A stretch of DNA of 64,000 nt from Ascaphus truei. Its lineage: Eukaryota > Chordata > Amphibia > Anura > Ascaphidae. Under the pieces are notes generated by a model that made no database searches, was not told the DNA's origin, and saw only the letters and a list, made by a program, of their open reading frames with translations. The translations under genes were made by a program, and so were the position numbers. Of this stretch, positions 31,785-43,202 are shown piece after piece. Every line of letters begins with the position of its first letter. Positions within the stretch are counted from its first letter, which is position 1. The stretch spans positions 1-64,000 of the forward strand of contig WSYH01002447.1 of the NCBI GenBank assembly GCA_036426205.1, given 5' to 3'.

Positions 31785-32373
31785 AGACGCGCATGCACCA
31801 CTCCCCAGCTGCGTGTCAACACTCCTGATCTCTCACACCTGTCTCCTGCACCTCACAGCCTATCCCTGTCTCCGCAGTAGCCGCTCCTCCGCTCCACCCC
31901 CTGTCTCATTGTCGGCCTATACTCATATATTCTCAGCTCTCTCACTACTTCTTTGGCTGAGCATAGTTCACTGTAGCCTTGCTGTTCCACGTCCCTGTTC
32001 CTCCTGTATTGCCTTGCCTTGCCTGGCCTGTCTCTGTGTACTGACCCGGCTAGACTTTGGACCCTCCTCTGGATATTGACCCCGGATTGCCTCTGACATT
32101 CCGTATCTCACCATCCCTGACCACGGCACACGAACAACGACAATCCTACTGGCTCCAACCCCTTGACCATGGCACCAGGCTACCGACTACTCTCCTGGCT
32201 CCAACCTCTGACCTCGGCAAGTATCAAGACTATTCTACTCTCTCCAACCCAGACCCGGCAAACCTTGACTATCCACTCTCCAGACGTGCCTCCGCTGCTG
32301 TCGGTGGTGTGTTCTATACTCTCCCCCTCAGTACTGGGGTCCCGCCTTGTTCGCGATGAGCACAAGCGTTACA
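31785..32373 (+). mobile_element. Gypsy LTR fragment related to the 42-kb element
   Basis: The order matches the 42360 LTR: TATA-like CATATATT (31925-31932), then GGCTGAGCATA (31955-31965), CCTTGCCTTGCCTGGCC, GTGTACTGACC, GACTTTGGACC, and CTCCAACCCAGACCCGGC, ending GCACAAGCGTTACA at 32373. The GGCTGAGCATA 11-mer is the presumed 5' end of the transcript used for self-priming. The 5' border is not clear, so the LTR is probably truncated; no internal region follows. Confidence 0.65.
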
Positions 32374-32499
32374 ATGTGTAGAGAATGTAAAAGGTGTAAC
32401 TTGTTCTGTGTTTGGATACTTGCATTCACATGATCTTCTTTCTGTGGACTGGAGATGTCAAAGAAGTAGATATTCAGTGAAAAATAGGGCCCACATCTG
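32374..32499. other. Spacer between LTR and PLE3
   Basis: Short AT-rich spacer with no features. Confidence 0.4.
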
Positions 32500-34480
32500 G
32501 AGACCTATGAAAAACTAGTGGAAAAAGATCTGCAATTACTAGCTAAGGGATACAATTTTACCATTCAGTACGACCCAATAATCTATCCAAAGAAGAAAGC
32601 CAATCATTGGCTACTTGAAAATCAGAAAAGATATAGTGTAAAAAATGCAGACAAGGTGGGGCATAGTGTAATGAGCTCTGAGATGTACTGTTCTGGGAGG
32701 CAATCAGACAATTAAACGATACTGCTGCATATTGTAAACTTACCAAGATCCTACCTACGCAGATGTATCTGAAAGAAATTGAGAAGCTTATAGATCTGGG
32801 TAGAGAGTTGACTGTTTTAATCTAAAAGAATCAGAATTTCTGTTTAAACCCTTTTCCTATCATACCTATTTTTCACCCATCTCCCAAATATCATAAGTCG
32901 TCTTGTGTGTCCCTCCAGGCAGACCTATAATATCTAGTATGGATCTTGGGAGATGGTTTTATATCTAGGTATATAGATTTTTTCTTGCAGCCGTTGGTTC
33001 AACAGTTACCCTCATTTTTGAGGATTCTTTGATTTACTCTTAGATATAAAATACACATGGTGTCACACATACACTTGGTCACTAGATGTGACTTCTTTAT
33101 ACACAGTTATTGAGCCACACTAAGGTATTAAAGCAGTCACTCATTTCTTAACAATCCAACCTTCATGGCCAAATCACGTTTATTTTGGATAGTGTATTAT
33201 TTTTATTACAGCACAACTATTTCACTTTCACACAATCAATTCTATTTACAACACGGGCACGGCAATGGGGACTTCATTGCACCCCTACGCCAATTTTAGT
33301 TTATGGACTTTGGGAAACTCAACCCTCTTCGGTGGACACAACCCGAAAGACATACATAAGTTTTATTGTCGCTATACATTGACGACTGATACTATCTGGT
33401 CTGGAGATTGCACACACACACTTTCACTATTTTTCACATACCTTATCCAACGACTGCATCTTAGATTTACACATATGTTTCATGACCATTACATTGATTT
33501 TTTAGAGACCTCCACTTATATGTGGACAACTGATCTTTCCATACAAACATAATATCTACAGAAAAGAAACCTCTACTCGCAACTCTCTGCTCAAGCAATA
33601 GTGCACACACCTAGACCACTCTTAACAGCATTCCCAAGAGTCAATTCTTGCGTCTCAGAGGATATGCTCGACAGATGCAAATTTTAATGACCAACAAAAA
33701 ACTTAAAACAAATTCAAGGCTCTGGGTTATTCAGATAACGTTCTTGAAGTGCATTACATACGCCAAACAATGTAAAAGAGCAGATATTTGTGAAGACATA
33801 AAACACCTAAAAAGAAAAGAAGTATCAGGAGGGTACATCCCCTTATTCATTCCCACTTACTCGAGACAAGCAGGTACAATACGATCAATCCTTAACAACA
33901 CTGGTGACAGTCCTTAGACTAGATTGGGACTAGATAGAGTCACACTCTCTAAACCTAAAATAGTTTATATCGCAAAGTCCAAATCAATTGGAGATCATGT
34001 ATCACCCAGTATGTTATAGATGATAGAATGGTTCCAGAGAAAGGGTTTCCTAAGGGTTCTACAAATGTTGTAACATGTAACCTTTTGCAAAATTGCACTC
34101 CCCTTAAAACAATGAAGAATATTTCACGGGACATAAACAAAGATCATTCATTTTAACTTGTAATTCGAGGTATGTATCTATGTTCTTAAATGGCATGTGG
34201 TTCTAGTTACATTGAAGGACATAGACCTATAAGAATTAGAGAACATATCAACTATTAGAAATAAGATGACAACTACCCAGTGGCCAGACACTTAATAACT
34301 GTGTACAAGGTCTATAGATCATTTAAACATTTAGTGCTCTAGAACATATACCAGTTCATCCTAGAGGAGGAGACAGAGAGTCCCTCTTAAACCGTCGAGA
34401 AATGCACTGGATCTATACCCTGGACATTGGCCCCAAGGGTATAACATTGACTGGGAGCTGAAACACTTTTTAAACAAACG
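32500..34480 (+). pseudogene. Penelope-like element PLE3, RT and linker relic
   Basis: The longest Penelope relic. At about 33080-33150 the phrase L-D-V-T-S-L-Y-T-V-I-E-P-H...G-I-K-A-V is RT motif A. G-T-A-M-G-T-S-L-H-P-Y-A-N-F (from about 33256) is the diagnostic Penelope motif B. R-Y-T-L-T-T-D-T-I-W-S-G-D (about 33370) is a ruined YIDD motif C, followed by H-D-H-Y-I-D-F-L-E. The thumb/linker continues with F-L-R-L-R-G-Y-A-R-Q-M (about 33640-33675) and decayed RSILN (about 33880). The GIY-YIG part is barely visible (34150-34260). Many stops and at least four frame changes show it is old. It is much more decayed than PLE1. Confidence 0.75.
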
Positions 34481-34689
34481 AAATTAAATACAAATAATCA
34501 TATGCCATATAAACATCAATATCATACAGTAATTCTATACCATAAATACAGTGTGTCTTGACACTTAAAACTAATAAAATGAGGTGAGACATATGTTTTG
34601 GTATACATAATATACATGACAAGTATGATAAAGGATATTTATGAATTTTATAATAAGAACTGTCAAACATATATATATATATATGTTAT
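34481..34689. other. AT-rich spacer
   Basis: AT-rich with a TATATATATA run at 34670-34684; no gene. Confidence 0.5.
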
Positions 34690-34944
34690 CAAACACACAA
34701 GGGAAAAGCAACCTTTAAATAGCACACGGACATGAATGAGTGTAACAAAAATGGTTTTTATTCAAGTGATTTAAAACAGGGATAAAATTAAAAGGAGAGG
34801 GGGGCTCACACTCAGGCTGAGCCCCCCTCTCCTTTTAATTTTCATCCCCTGTTTTAAATCACTGAATAAAAAACCATTTTGTGTTACACTTCATTCATGT
34901 CCGTGTGGCTTTAAAGGTTGCTTTTCCCTTGTGTTTGCATATTT
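34690..34944. repeat. Long near-perfect palindrome
   Basis: Arms of about 119 bp: AAACACACAAGGGAAAAGCA...GGAGAGGGGGGCTCA on the left, and TGAGCCCCCCTCTCC...TGCTTTTCCCTTGTGTTTG on the right, around an 8-bp centre CACTCAGG. Only a handful of mismatches and small indels are visible. It lies downstream of PLE3 and may be an inverted pair of terminal fragments. Confidence 0.85.
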
Positions 34945-35780
34945 CTATTTACCTTTAGCCCCACTGTTCAGTCTTACACAAAATTGACTTATCACACAGT
35001 GTTGGACAAAGTTCATGTAAAGTGTTGAGCGATATCTTTGTGTGTTCCAACATATATATATATGTATATGAATGTCAATGAAATAGGTGACTTCTAAGGG
35101 ATGTTTCACTAACATAAATAATATATTAGATATGTAATTCTCTAAGTATGGATCATGAATATCTACTTTTGTGAATTACACTACCTATCTTGTATGTATC
35201 TTCTGTTATATATATATGCTTATGACAAAAAGTGTACTATGGTAGTTCCGAAATACCCTCTATCTAAACAAGGCTGATATAGTGAGAATTCTAATTATAT
35301 GAATAATATTTAGAAGAATATACAAGTTCAACCAATGAACTAGTACTATACATATGTATCTGTATCACCATTAGGTTCTCATAGCTGTTTTACATTAACA
35401 GCTCATTTTTATTAACAGCCTATTAATAACAATAGCCTTGTTATATGATCCACATCATTTCTTTTATCTGTTTCATCCTTACCACCATTTCAGCCGAGTA
35501 GATTGTTTTCTTGTGATGATACATTGTTTTTAATATGTTTCCAATGTTGTTATATACACTGTTGCTTTTATTCACACACACTTCAGCCGCTCTGTTGATC
35601 AGAGACATTTCCTGCACTTCATACCCATAGCAGAAGTGTTCATTCATCCCATTGGCTACATCAGACAGCCAATGAGATTGCAGCTTGGCGAATCCGCGCG
35701 AAAATCATCTCACTGAGATCAGCTGTTAGCGGGGAAAGACCTATATTAGCAGGGCGGTTGCAGTGTGTTAAACAGTTCTC
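34945..35780. other. No gene seen
   Basis: AT-rich with several short TATATA runs; no coding signal. Confidence 0.4.
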
Positions 35781-35812
35781 TTTGATAAAGGGCAGACGCC
35801 TGAAACGCGTAA
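35781..35812 (+). ncRNA. Decayed hammerhead-like motif
   Basis: TTTGATAAAG, GGC-AGAC-GCC stem, then TGAAACGCGTAAGAG. The order matches the Penelope terminal motif, but the CTGANGA box has become TTGATAA, so it should be inactive. It probably marks a pLTR of PLE3 or a separate fragment. Confidence 0.4.
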
Positions 35813-36990
35813 GAGATTTTTTCTTACCCACTACCATGATGTCGATCATGCAATATAGGACTTTTATTTACCTTGGTGTATAGCCCCTGCATTTGCTCTG
35901 CTGTGCTCCGCTCACCTCTCGCAGGATTTTTCCAAAGAAGTAGATATGTCATGTTACTTATAAATGTAGAAAACATTTCATTTGCATACAAACAGACATC
36001 ATACGTGTTTTTGTATTGTAACAGCTGTCTAGTGCACAGTAACGTTTGCGGCTTAACATATTTATGGACATCTCAAAAATCTATTTTTATTATAACGGAT
36101 TATTTATTAGGCATGAATACATTATATATCAACCATATATGAATTGTCAATGAGTGAAAATGCACAAACTGCCCGTACTACAGATATTTGTTGTGCCACA
36201 CATCTTATCACTGCAACAGTGTCATTTACCCACTGCTACATAACATGAAATAGCCGTCATAATTTTACATAATATCTCTAAATCTGCAGCATTCCCTACC
36301 ATTAATCTAATTGACTAACACAGAATGAACGGCTCAAACACATCATAATGTATCCATAGGCAAAGTATACAAATAGTTATGAATATATGTACTGCATTGC
36401 TGCACATTTTACATATTTGTTTAACTCCGAAAAGACAAAATGGAGACATTTTTTAAAACCGAGGGGCATTAACGTTGTGGAATGACATTTGAGGGATGCG
36501 CAGGAAGTGGTCTGATTTACAGCAGCATTGCACAGCACATTGAACAATATTGCCATGGATCTCATTAACTGGCTCTTACCTTCTTTCAGAAGTCTGTTCT
36601 GGCATCTGGTGCTCGTCACGCCACAATCTCTGTAATATTAATAGATAACGGAGAAGAGGTAAAAGGGGCACGGCAAAGTTTATAAACTAAACTTTTTTTC
36701 CGTGTGGTATGTGCACGCGTAATGAATGGAACGCATATGTGTGTCATTCAGGAATAAGTGATTCACAGATTGTATAAAGTATATTTGTTAAAGTTGCCTG
36801 CTTTAGATTGCATTCATATTCTGAGCAGTCATGCAAGGGGTGTTGCGGAGGCAGCTGCTCTAGTCAATCAATTGGTTGTTCTGTGTGTTCAGCTCATTCG
36901 GGTTGTAGCTTGCTCCATAATAGTTTGGATATTGTGTCATCCACTGAAGTGGATACAGATAATTACTTTGTGGCATTTCATCTGCTGGAG
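35813..36990. other. No gene recognised
   Basis: AT-rich DNA flanking the 3' side of the forkhead relic. Short frames on both strands show no domain. Confidence 0.4.
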
Positions 36991-37473
36991 CTATGTCTTT
37001 ATTATGCATGTTCTTGTAATAGTTAGGTTGTTATGGTTATGGTATTGGTTGAAGCCCTCCAGTTGAAAAGAATAACAATTCTGCTGAACATTTAAGGCAC
37101 CGCTGAGGGAACCTATATCATGGTAGTTTTTGTTGAAAATTTGTTCTCTTCTTTTTAAATTTCCATGATCAAACATAGGCATCCATGATTCATGCACTGA
37201 CCAACAGATACCCCTCTTTCTGGGAGACGGTGGGTTTCGAATAAAACAATCATTGCTTGATAATGTCCGTTGTATCGAATTTTGCCATACATCATACGTT
37301 CTAGTATTTTGATAAAATGGGTATTTGTCAGTTATATATTGATATATTTCTGATACAGTTGTTCTTTTCTCTGTTCGGTATTGAATTGCGCTATATATTT
37401 GACATGTGGAGGTCTCTTGTTTGAAGACATTTCTACTAGCATGTGTTCTCAAGGAATGTATGAAAGTATGCAA
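36991..37473 (-). pseudogene. Forkhead (FOX) domain relic
   Basis: Forkhead proteins are winged-helix transcription factors. Residues 40-112 of this frame follow the domain: T-V-S-E-I-Y-Q-Y-I (helix 2), Y-P-F-Y, W-Q-N-S-I-Q-R-T-L-S-S-N-D-C-F (recognition helix), then G-I-C-W-S-V-H and M-F-D-H-G-N-L-K-R-R (wing 2). The start of the domain (K-R-P-P-H) sits in another frame at about 37412-37430, so a small deletion separates it. The recognition helix reads SIQRTLS where SIRHNLS or SIRHSLS is usual, so DNA-contact residues are replaced. There are also two extra residues before W-Q-N. The rest of the frame is open for over 110 codons, then ends soon after wing 2. I cannot assign a FOX subfamily. 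A fast-evolving duplicate or an intronless retrocopy are both possible. Confidence 0.75.
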
Positions 37474-37576
37474 ACTATTCCTTAAAATCAGCTTTCAGAA
37501 AAAAGTATCAAAATGTTCACAATTTGTGTAGAACGCTGTACAAGGTCTTTATACAAAGGTAGAATTGTTCATGTAA

Positions 37577-37634
37577 TCTTCTCCTACATACAGCTGCACT
37601 CAGCAATCTTCTCCTACATACAGCTGCACTCAGC
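37577..37634 (+). repeat. Short tandem duplication (29 bp x 2)
   Basis: ATCTTCTCCTACATACAGCT plus GCACTCAGC is present twice in a row, upstream of the forkhead relic. Confidence 0.9.
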
Positions 37635-38861
37635 GTATTGTATCATTTTGGCTTGCATATTCAACATAATTCAGTAGCTAAACTATGAGACACCCATTAA
37701 TTGGAAAGAATATTGTGTCTAAAGAACATTTGTAGATGTTCACAATACTTAATTAGTATGTTTCTGTGTGTGTACTAAATCACGATCTTTTTTATGTCAT
37801 TTAAAACCAGAGACAGAACATGAAACACAGACAGAGCTAAGTGCACATCAGTGAAACTTATACACGGTACAGTGCCTAAATATATATGTATAGATACAGT
37901 ATCTATTAAATAAAATGGTCTTTTAGTTTAACATTTTGTTGTAAGCCCTTGAGCCACCTCACGGCAGACCACATCTCAAGGGTACCTACAGTAACACTAA
38001 TATAAATTCTTAATAACCTGTGCATTACCAGGAAGAATAATTTATAATAAATCTGTCAATTAGTTGCATAGTTCTAAGTCTGATTGAAGCTCTTATTAAC
38101 CTGTACATTACCAGGAAAAGCACTATGTATTAGATTTGTCACAATCAAACTGCAAGCAAGCAAGTTCCCCTGAGAGTGGGAGATGCAATGGAGTGAGCTT
38201 TTAACCATTTACATATGGGAGGGGGTGAGCTTCAACTAGGTAGGAGGAGCCACCCTCCAATCAGCTAAGACCAGCTGAACAAGAATTGTAAAACATACAG
38301 GACATCTACAAGCTCATATTGAGCCCCCAAAATAACCACAACATATATTTAAGCATATAAGTGTCACAGAGGAGTGCTACTGAGCATGGCAATATATATA
38401 TTTAAAACCAGAGACAGAACATGAAGCACAGACAGAGCTCAGAGCTGCGTGTACTGTATGTGAACAAGAGACGCCCCCCCGAGAAAATAATTGTTGGGAC
38501 TGACTGCGGGGACTGACTGTGGGAACTTCTTTAGGGTACTGACTAGTTTTAACTAACCATTACAGTATTTACAGTATTTATTTTTCTTCCTCAGAAAAGA
38601 AACTTTGTCATCAGGCTGAGAACGGCAAATGGAGGGATTTCGATGGATAAAATCGCTTTTTGTAACGATGCTTGCACGCTGCTGAATCTGAATCAGTGCA
38701 ATTTTTATTGATTAGGATAGAATAACTGTGCTTTATTACATACTTTTTTACATACTGTACTGTATAATTAACCCCAAAAATAAAAAATATGCATGTGTGT
38801 TCTACGTTAATAATAATACAAATACCAATAATACGTTTTAATACTGTTTTGATGTACAGTG
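37635..38861. other. No gene; low-copy internal repeats
   Basis: ATTTAAAACCAGAGACAGAA is found at 37799 and 38401, and a TTAACCTGTRCATTACCAGG-type segment at 38015 and 38097. These suggest a local duplication. No coding signal. Confidence 0.5.
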
Positions 38862-39005
38862 TCGACCAAGTTTATTCTAACTCGGCTAGCTCCGCGAATT
38901 TCAGAATATCCCGGTGATGTGCAGTTTTGTGTCGTTTTCGCCCGGAGTGTATTGCGTTATTTTCGCGGCTGTGATTTAAGCATTTTATTCCCGCTGTCTG
39001 CAATA
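38862..39005. repeat. Dispersed repeat D, copy 2
   Basis: Counterpart of 2015-2165, with CTCGGCTAG, CGAATTTC, GTTTTCGCCCGG, AAGCATTTTATTCCCGCTG and CTGCAATACTGCA in the same order. Confidence 0.55.
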
Positions 39006-39139
39006 CTGCAATGCCGTGTAAAAACTCATGGGGGCGTTTGCAAGCTGTTGTCTTTGAAGCCGTCCCCTATAACCCCTAACATACAGTACTGTACACATAC
39101 AGTACTGTATTTGCACAACAATGATACTATAGGCCAGCG

Positions 39140-39470
39140 GGGGCGAGATGTGTTTGCAGCAGAGAGAAATCTGCTGCTCTCTCTGCGCAAACATCGGCAC
39201 ATTAAAAATTATTTAATATACATTTTTATTCATAGTGTAGATGTGCAGGGGGTCTCCGGAGATGAACCGCATTGGTTTCAGATCCGGGGACCCCCTGCTT
39301 CCCGAGATACAGACCCCTTTATGAGGTGCCGGTATCCCTCTGCATTTAAGTTCCCGATCACGTGACCGCGGCATGTAAACCAAGCAGAGGGATACCGGCA
39401 CCCCCTAAAGGGGCCTGTTTCTCGGGGAGCAGGGGGTCCCCGGACCTAAAACCACAGCGGTTCAGCTCCG
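39140..39470. repeat. Foldback repeat, family A, copy
   Basis: Begins with a GTTTGCAGCAGAGAG/CTCTCTCTGCGCAAAC hairpin. The palindrome follows: GTGTAGATGTGCAGGGGGTC...CCTCTGCATTTAAG, then CCAAGCAGAGGGATACCGGC...GTCCCCGGACC. The centre contains GATCACGTGACCGCGG. Confidence 0.75.
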
Positions 39471-39489
39471 GGTTAACCCACCGTGCCCG

Positions 39490-39722
39490 CTTTATTGTGG
39501 GTAGCGGGGGTGGGTGAAGGGGGTATTTGGGGGTATTAAGCCCTTGGTGTGAGTTTAGGACTTGCGGGGGGTTGCAGGTGCACTTAACCCCTTCACGACC
39601 GTAGCAGTTAATACTGCTACGGTCATGAAGGGGTTAACCCCTCCCGCTACCCCCCCGCAAGCCCTAAACAACCACCGTTGGGGCTAATATCCCCTTCACC
39701 CACCCCCGCTACCCACAATTAA
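39490..39722. repeat. Palindrome TTAACCCCTTCACGACCGTAGCAG
   Basis: The right half inverts the left: GGGTAGCGGGGGTGGGTGAAG ... CTTCACCCACCCCCGCTACCC at the ends, and CCCTTCACGACCGTAGCAG / CTGCTACGGTCATGAAGGGG around the centre near 39610. About 110-bp arms; a foldback MITE-like structure. Confidence 0.8.
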
Positions 39723-39825
39723 AAAAATTCACACACAGCATCCGCCCAAAAAATAAATAAATAAATCTAAATAAATAAATAAATACATGAATATAAATAA
39801 ATGAATAAAAATGTATTTTAAATTT

Positions 39826-40087
39826 ATAGTGTAGATGTGCAGGGGGTCTCCGGAGCTGAACCGCTGTGGTTCCAGGTCCGGGGACCCCCTGCTCCCCGAG
39901 ATACAGGCCCCTTTATGAGGTGCCGGTATCCCTCTGCATTTAAAGGTCCCGATCACGTGACCGCGGCATGTAAACCAACAGAGGGATACCGGCACCCCCT
40001 AAAGGGGCCTGTATCTCGGGGAGCAGGGGGTCCCCGGACCTAAAACCACAGCGGTTCAGCTCCAGAGACCCTCTGCACATCTACAGT
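39826..40087. repeat. Foldback repeat, family A, best full-length copy
   Basis: Arms of about 120 bp with few mismatches, from TAGTGTAGATGTGCAGGG to CTCTGCACATCTACAGTA. It defines the outer ends and total length (about 260 bp) of the family. An AATA-rich simple repeat (39748-39820) lies directly upstream. Confidence 0.8.
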
Positions 40088-40109
40088 ATGAATAAAACAC
40101 ATATATAAA

Positions 40110-40345
40110 TAAACACTCGTTCCTTACCTTTGCGGCTATGTGCTATGGTAACGAAGCAGCATGAATGTATTTTTAATAATATTGTACAGTGAGCAGGGTG
40201 TTCCCTGAGCCAGAAATCAAAGCTCAAGGGATCCCCTGCTCCTGCACAATATTATTAAAATACAGAAATGCTGCTTCATTACCATAGCTGATAGCCGCTA
40301 AGGCAATGAAGGGTTAAGGCAGAATAGCATGTTTATTGGGGACAT
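40110..40345. repeat. Related foldback segment
   Basis: GCAGCATGAATGTATTTTTAATAATATTGTAC on the left mirrors AATATTATTAAAATACAGAAATGCTGC on the right, enclosing a shortened family A core. GTTTATTGGGGACATTTGCC / CCCCAATAAAC follows. Confidence 0.65.
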
Positions 40346-40439
40346 TTGCCCCCAATAAACATTGCAATAAACAACACACAGTACAGTACACCCCCTGTGT
40401 ATTTAAAATACATAAACAACAATAAATACATTAAATACA

Positions 40440-40645
40440 TATTTTTAATGTGTCTGTTAAACCTCCCTGCCTTGACTGTAATCTATGTAAGGCCCCCTCC
40501 CCCTAATGTGTCTGTTACACAGATTACAGTCAAGGCAGGAAAGTTTAAGCCCCCCTCCCCCTAATGTGTCTGTTCAACTTCTCTGCCGTGACTGTAATCT
40601 GTGTAAAGCCCCCTCCCCCTAATGTGTCTGTTTAATCTCCCTGGC
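40440..40645. repeat. TAATGTGTCTGTT repeat cluster with an inverted unit
   Basis: TAATGTGTCTGTT occurs four times (about 40449, 40503, 40561, 40619) with CTGCCTTGACTGTAATCT blocks. One intervening block is inverted (AGATTACAGTCAAGGCAGG), so units are not simply tandem. Confidence 0.7.
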
Positions 40646-41039
40646 CTGTGTTTCTGTGAGTACAGTGTATGTAAATATAATGCAGCGCCTCACTGCCAAT
40701 GGCCCACCCTGTGAGGCCTAACCACCCACACCCACTACCCACTACCCACCTGCCCATGGCCCCTCTGCTGCTGCAAAACAGAGACAAAAATTAAAACATC
40801 CAAAGTAATGTCCCCTAAACCCTCAATCACCATAGCGGTTATTACCCGCTACAGTCATTAAGGGGTTAGCCCACCCTCACCCACCACTCAGGATGCCTAC
40901 ATACCCTCCTACACAACCCCCCACCCCATGAGGCCTAACCACCCTCACCCACTACCCACACACAAGGGAGGCCTACCCACATACCCCCCCGCCCCGCAGT
41001 ACCCACAATAAAAACAATACAGTAACCCACAATAAGCAT
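40646..41039. other. C-rich repeat-derived DNA, no gene
   Basis: CCCACTACCCAC and CACCCTCACCCACC runs plus a CATTAAGGGGTTAGCCCACC block shared with 3520 and 49315. No coding signal. Confidence 0.5.
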
Positions 41040-42133
41040 CGCAGGGGGCGTGTTCCCCGATTCCTTACAGTATCCCCCCCATAAGGATCGGACTCCGAAC
41101 GATCCTTACTAGACTAGGGGGGACTAGGATCTCCCAACGATACAGGGGCACAGGAACCAGGAACTAGGAACATGGACACGAACATGGCATGGAACATGGA
41201 GGAAGGTGGGGCCACCTCTGGGGGTCCGTTTGTTTGGCCGAGCATAATGTCACGCTTGTGCTCTCCTCACAAGCGCAGGGAAAAGGGGAAGGACCCGTTA
41301 GCGAGGTGGGGAGGCCGCAGCGGATACGAAGGGAGTAAGTTGCCGCGCAGCTTGGGATCAGCGCACGTAGTCACGTGACCGCGCCATGCGCATGAGAATG
41401 CGCGACGTGTCCGGAAGTGCGGTGCCTACTCAGAGACACGAGTGATCCAGCTGCATGTGCGCCCATGCTCTGACAGGAGAGCGGGAGTGCACGCGTTCTC
41501 AGGCACCAACGCGGGGGTTGCTGGGAAGCCAACGCTTCAGCACGGGAGTCTGGAAACGGAAACCAGGAACATGGAACATGGGCATGGAGTCCAGAGCACA
41601 AGGTAACATCCAGAGAAGGATTGCTTCTTGGAGAATGTCCAGACTTCTTAAAGGCATAGTGACAGAAACAGCAAGGTGCAGTGAAACTAAACATAACATA
41701 AGGGTTCTTAGTCTAATCCATTGGCCAAGGAATTATAAGCCTGCTACCACGTCAAGGTGAACCCTACTAAGCAGGTACCTACACTACCCGACGGTAAACT
41801 GACCTCAGTAGTATAAGAGTGTCTGTCCCAGTCTTCCGGAATCCACAGGAGATAAGTAAAGGTCCCAAGGAGGTCCAGGCAGGAACAGTATGCGATGAGT
41901 ACCAGCAGGCACCAGGGCTGGTAGCAAAAGACTAATAGCAGAGAGAAAGTCAAAGAGAGGCTTACTTCCTGTCAGGAGGAAGAGGGCAGGGTTTGCCAGA
42001 AAGCAAGATGGCGTTGCTTGCTTCAGAATCCTTAAAGACACAGGATCTTGACTCGCAGCTAGAGGGCGGCGATCAGAAGTAAACAGGTAAGGAAGGGACA
42101 TGACGCAGGGGGCGTGTTCCGCGCATCGTTACA
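41040..42133 (-). mobile_element. Gypsy element remnant (LTR, PBS, gag start, PPT), minus orientation
   Basis: On the minus strand a TG...CA block runs from 42133 to 41248 (886 bp, TGTAACGATGCGCGG to GCGTGACA). It is followed one base later by TATGCTCGGCC and a gag start that aligns with that of the 42-kb element (M-L-x-x-T-N-x-x-P-x-E-V). Only about 180 bp of interior remain, ending in a GGGGGGGATAC polypurine tract at about 41070-41078. A 30-bp stub of the 3' LTR (TGTAAGGAATCGGGGAACACGCC...) then ends at about 41040. Almost the whole coding region is deleted. The LTR has a GC-rich part at 41260-41420. Confidence 0.65.
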
Positions 42134-42359
42134 ATTTTCAACAGGTCATTTTAATGTTTTGATCCCCACACCCCCAAATCAATAAAAATCACATAAAGCA
42201 TGTGAATGACCAGTGTCACATTAAAAAGCTATAGTACCGATAGAATATCAGAATAACAAGATTTTTTATGCAGGCACTCATGTCTGGAAACGAAACATAA
42301 ACAAAAAAAAAAGAAAGATTTTTTTTTTACAGACTTGAACTTCCACATGATTGTGAAGT
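42134..42359. other. AT-rich spacer with the 5' target duplication
   Basis: Non-coding. The last five bases, GAAGT (42355-42359), are the 5' copy of the target-site duplication of the next element. Confidence 0.6.
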
Positions 42360-43201
42360 TGTCAGGAGCTAGGTGCCGCGCGCTGCCACACGCAGGCGCA
42401 CGGCTCTCCTACCTGCTCCGACGGCCGTTGCTGGAGTCCTGGACTCGCGCGGTCTCAGGCGCACTCCCGCTTTCTCCGCCCATGCGCACACGGCTCTTCC
42501 TCGCGCCGAACAGCGTCCTCACGCGGGCGCACGCGAGCTGGGGTCACAGCGGGAGTTCCCGCCTCTGGATCGCGGCGTGCACCTTCTGTGCGCGGCGCAC
42601 GTGCGTGACACGCGCACGACGCACCCGAGTTCCATGGTAACAGTACCTGATTGTCTTTACACCCCCACCTGGCTTCCTTACCTTAGCCTATGACAGGCTC
42701 CACATGGACACTCCTCGGGCCCGCCTCCTTCTCGGATTGGACCGCCTCACCTATTTAGGCTCTGCAACGCCACTGGCACATCGGCTGAGCATAAGCTTCC
42801 TGTTCCTGTGCTTACCACTCCTGTCGCCTAGTATCCTGCCTTGTCTTGCTTGATCTCCTGTGTACCGACCTTGGCTTACCTTTGGACCACCGCCTCTCTG
42901 GAACTCCGACCTTGGATATCCTCGACTCTCCGCATCTCTCCTACCCTGAACACGGCTCTCGGACCTCGACCATTCTACCTTCTCCTGCACCGACCCCAGC
43001 GACTAGTACCTCCTACGTTCTGGACTTCTCCTACCCACACCTCTGGCAAGTATTACGATGACTCTACCCTCTCCACTCCTGACCCGGCGAGATCAACTAT
43101 CCGCACTCCAGACCGGACCCCCGTGCCTGTCGATGGTGTTATCCCTACTCCCACCTCAGTACCGAGGTTCTCATCTAGTTTGTGGTGGGCACAGCGAGAC
43201 A
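42360..43201 (+). repeat. 5' LTR
   Basis: 842 bp, TGTCAGGAGCTAGG to GCGAGACA. U3 is GC-rich. TATA-like CTATTTAGG is at 42751-42759, and the presumed transcript start GGCTGAGCATA is at 42783-42793. No canonical AATAAA is obvious in R. Confidence 0.9.
42751..42793 (+). promoter_or_regulatory. LTR core promoter and presumed transcript start
   Basis: TATTTA at 42752 lies 31 bases before GGCTGAGCATA (42783). The spacing suits a TATA-directed start. The same pair occurs in the 3' LTR (46582 region and 46612-46622) and in the LTR fragment at 31785-32373. Confidence 0.6.
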
Positions 43202-43202
43202 G

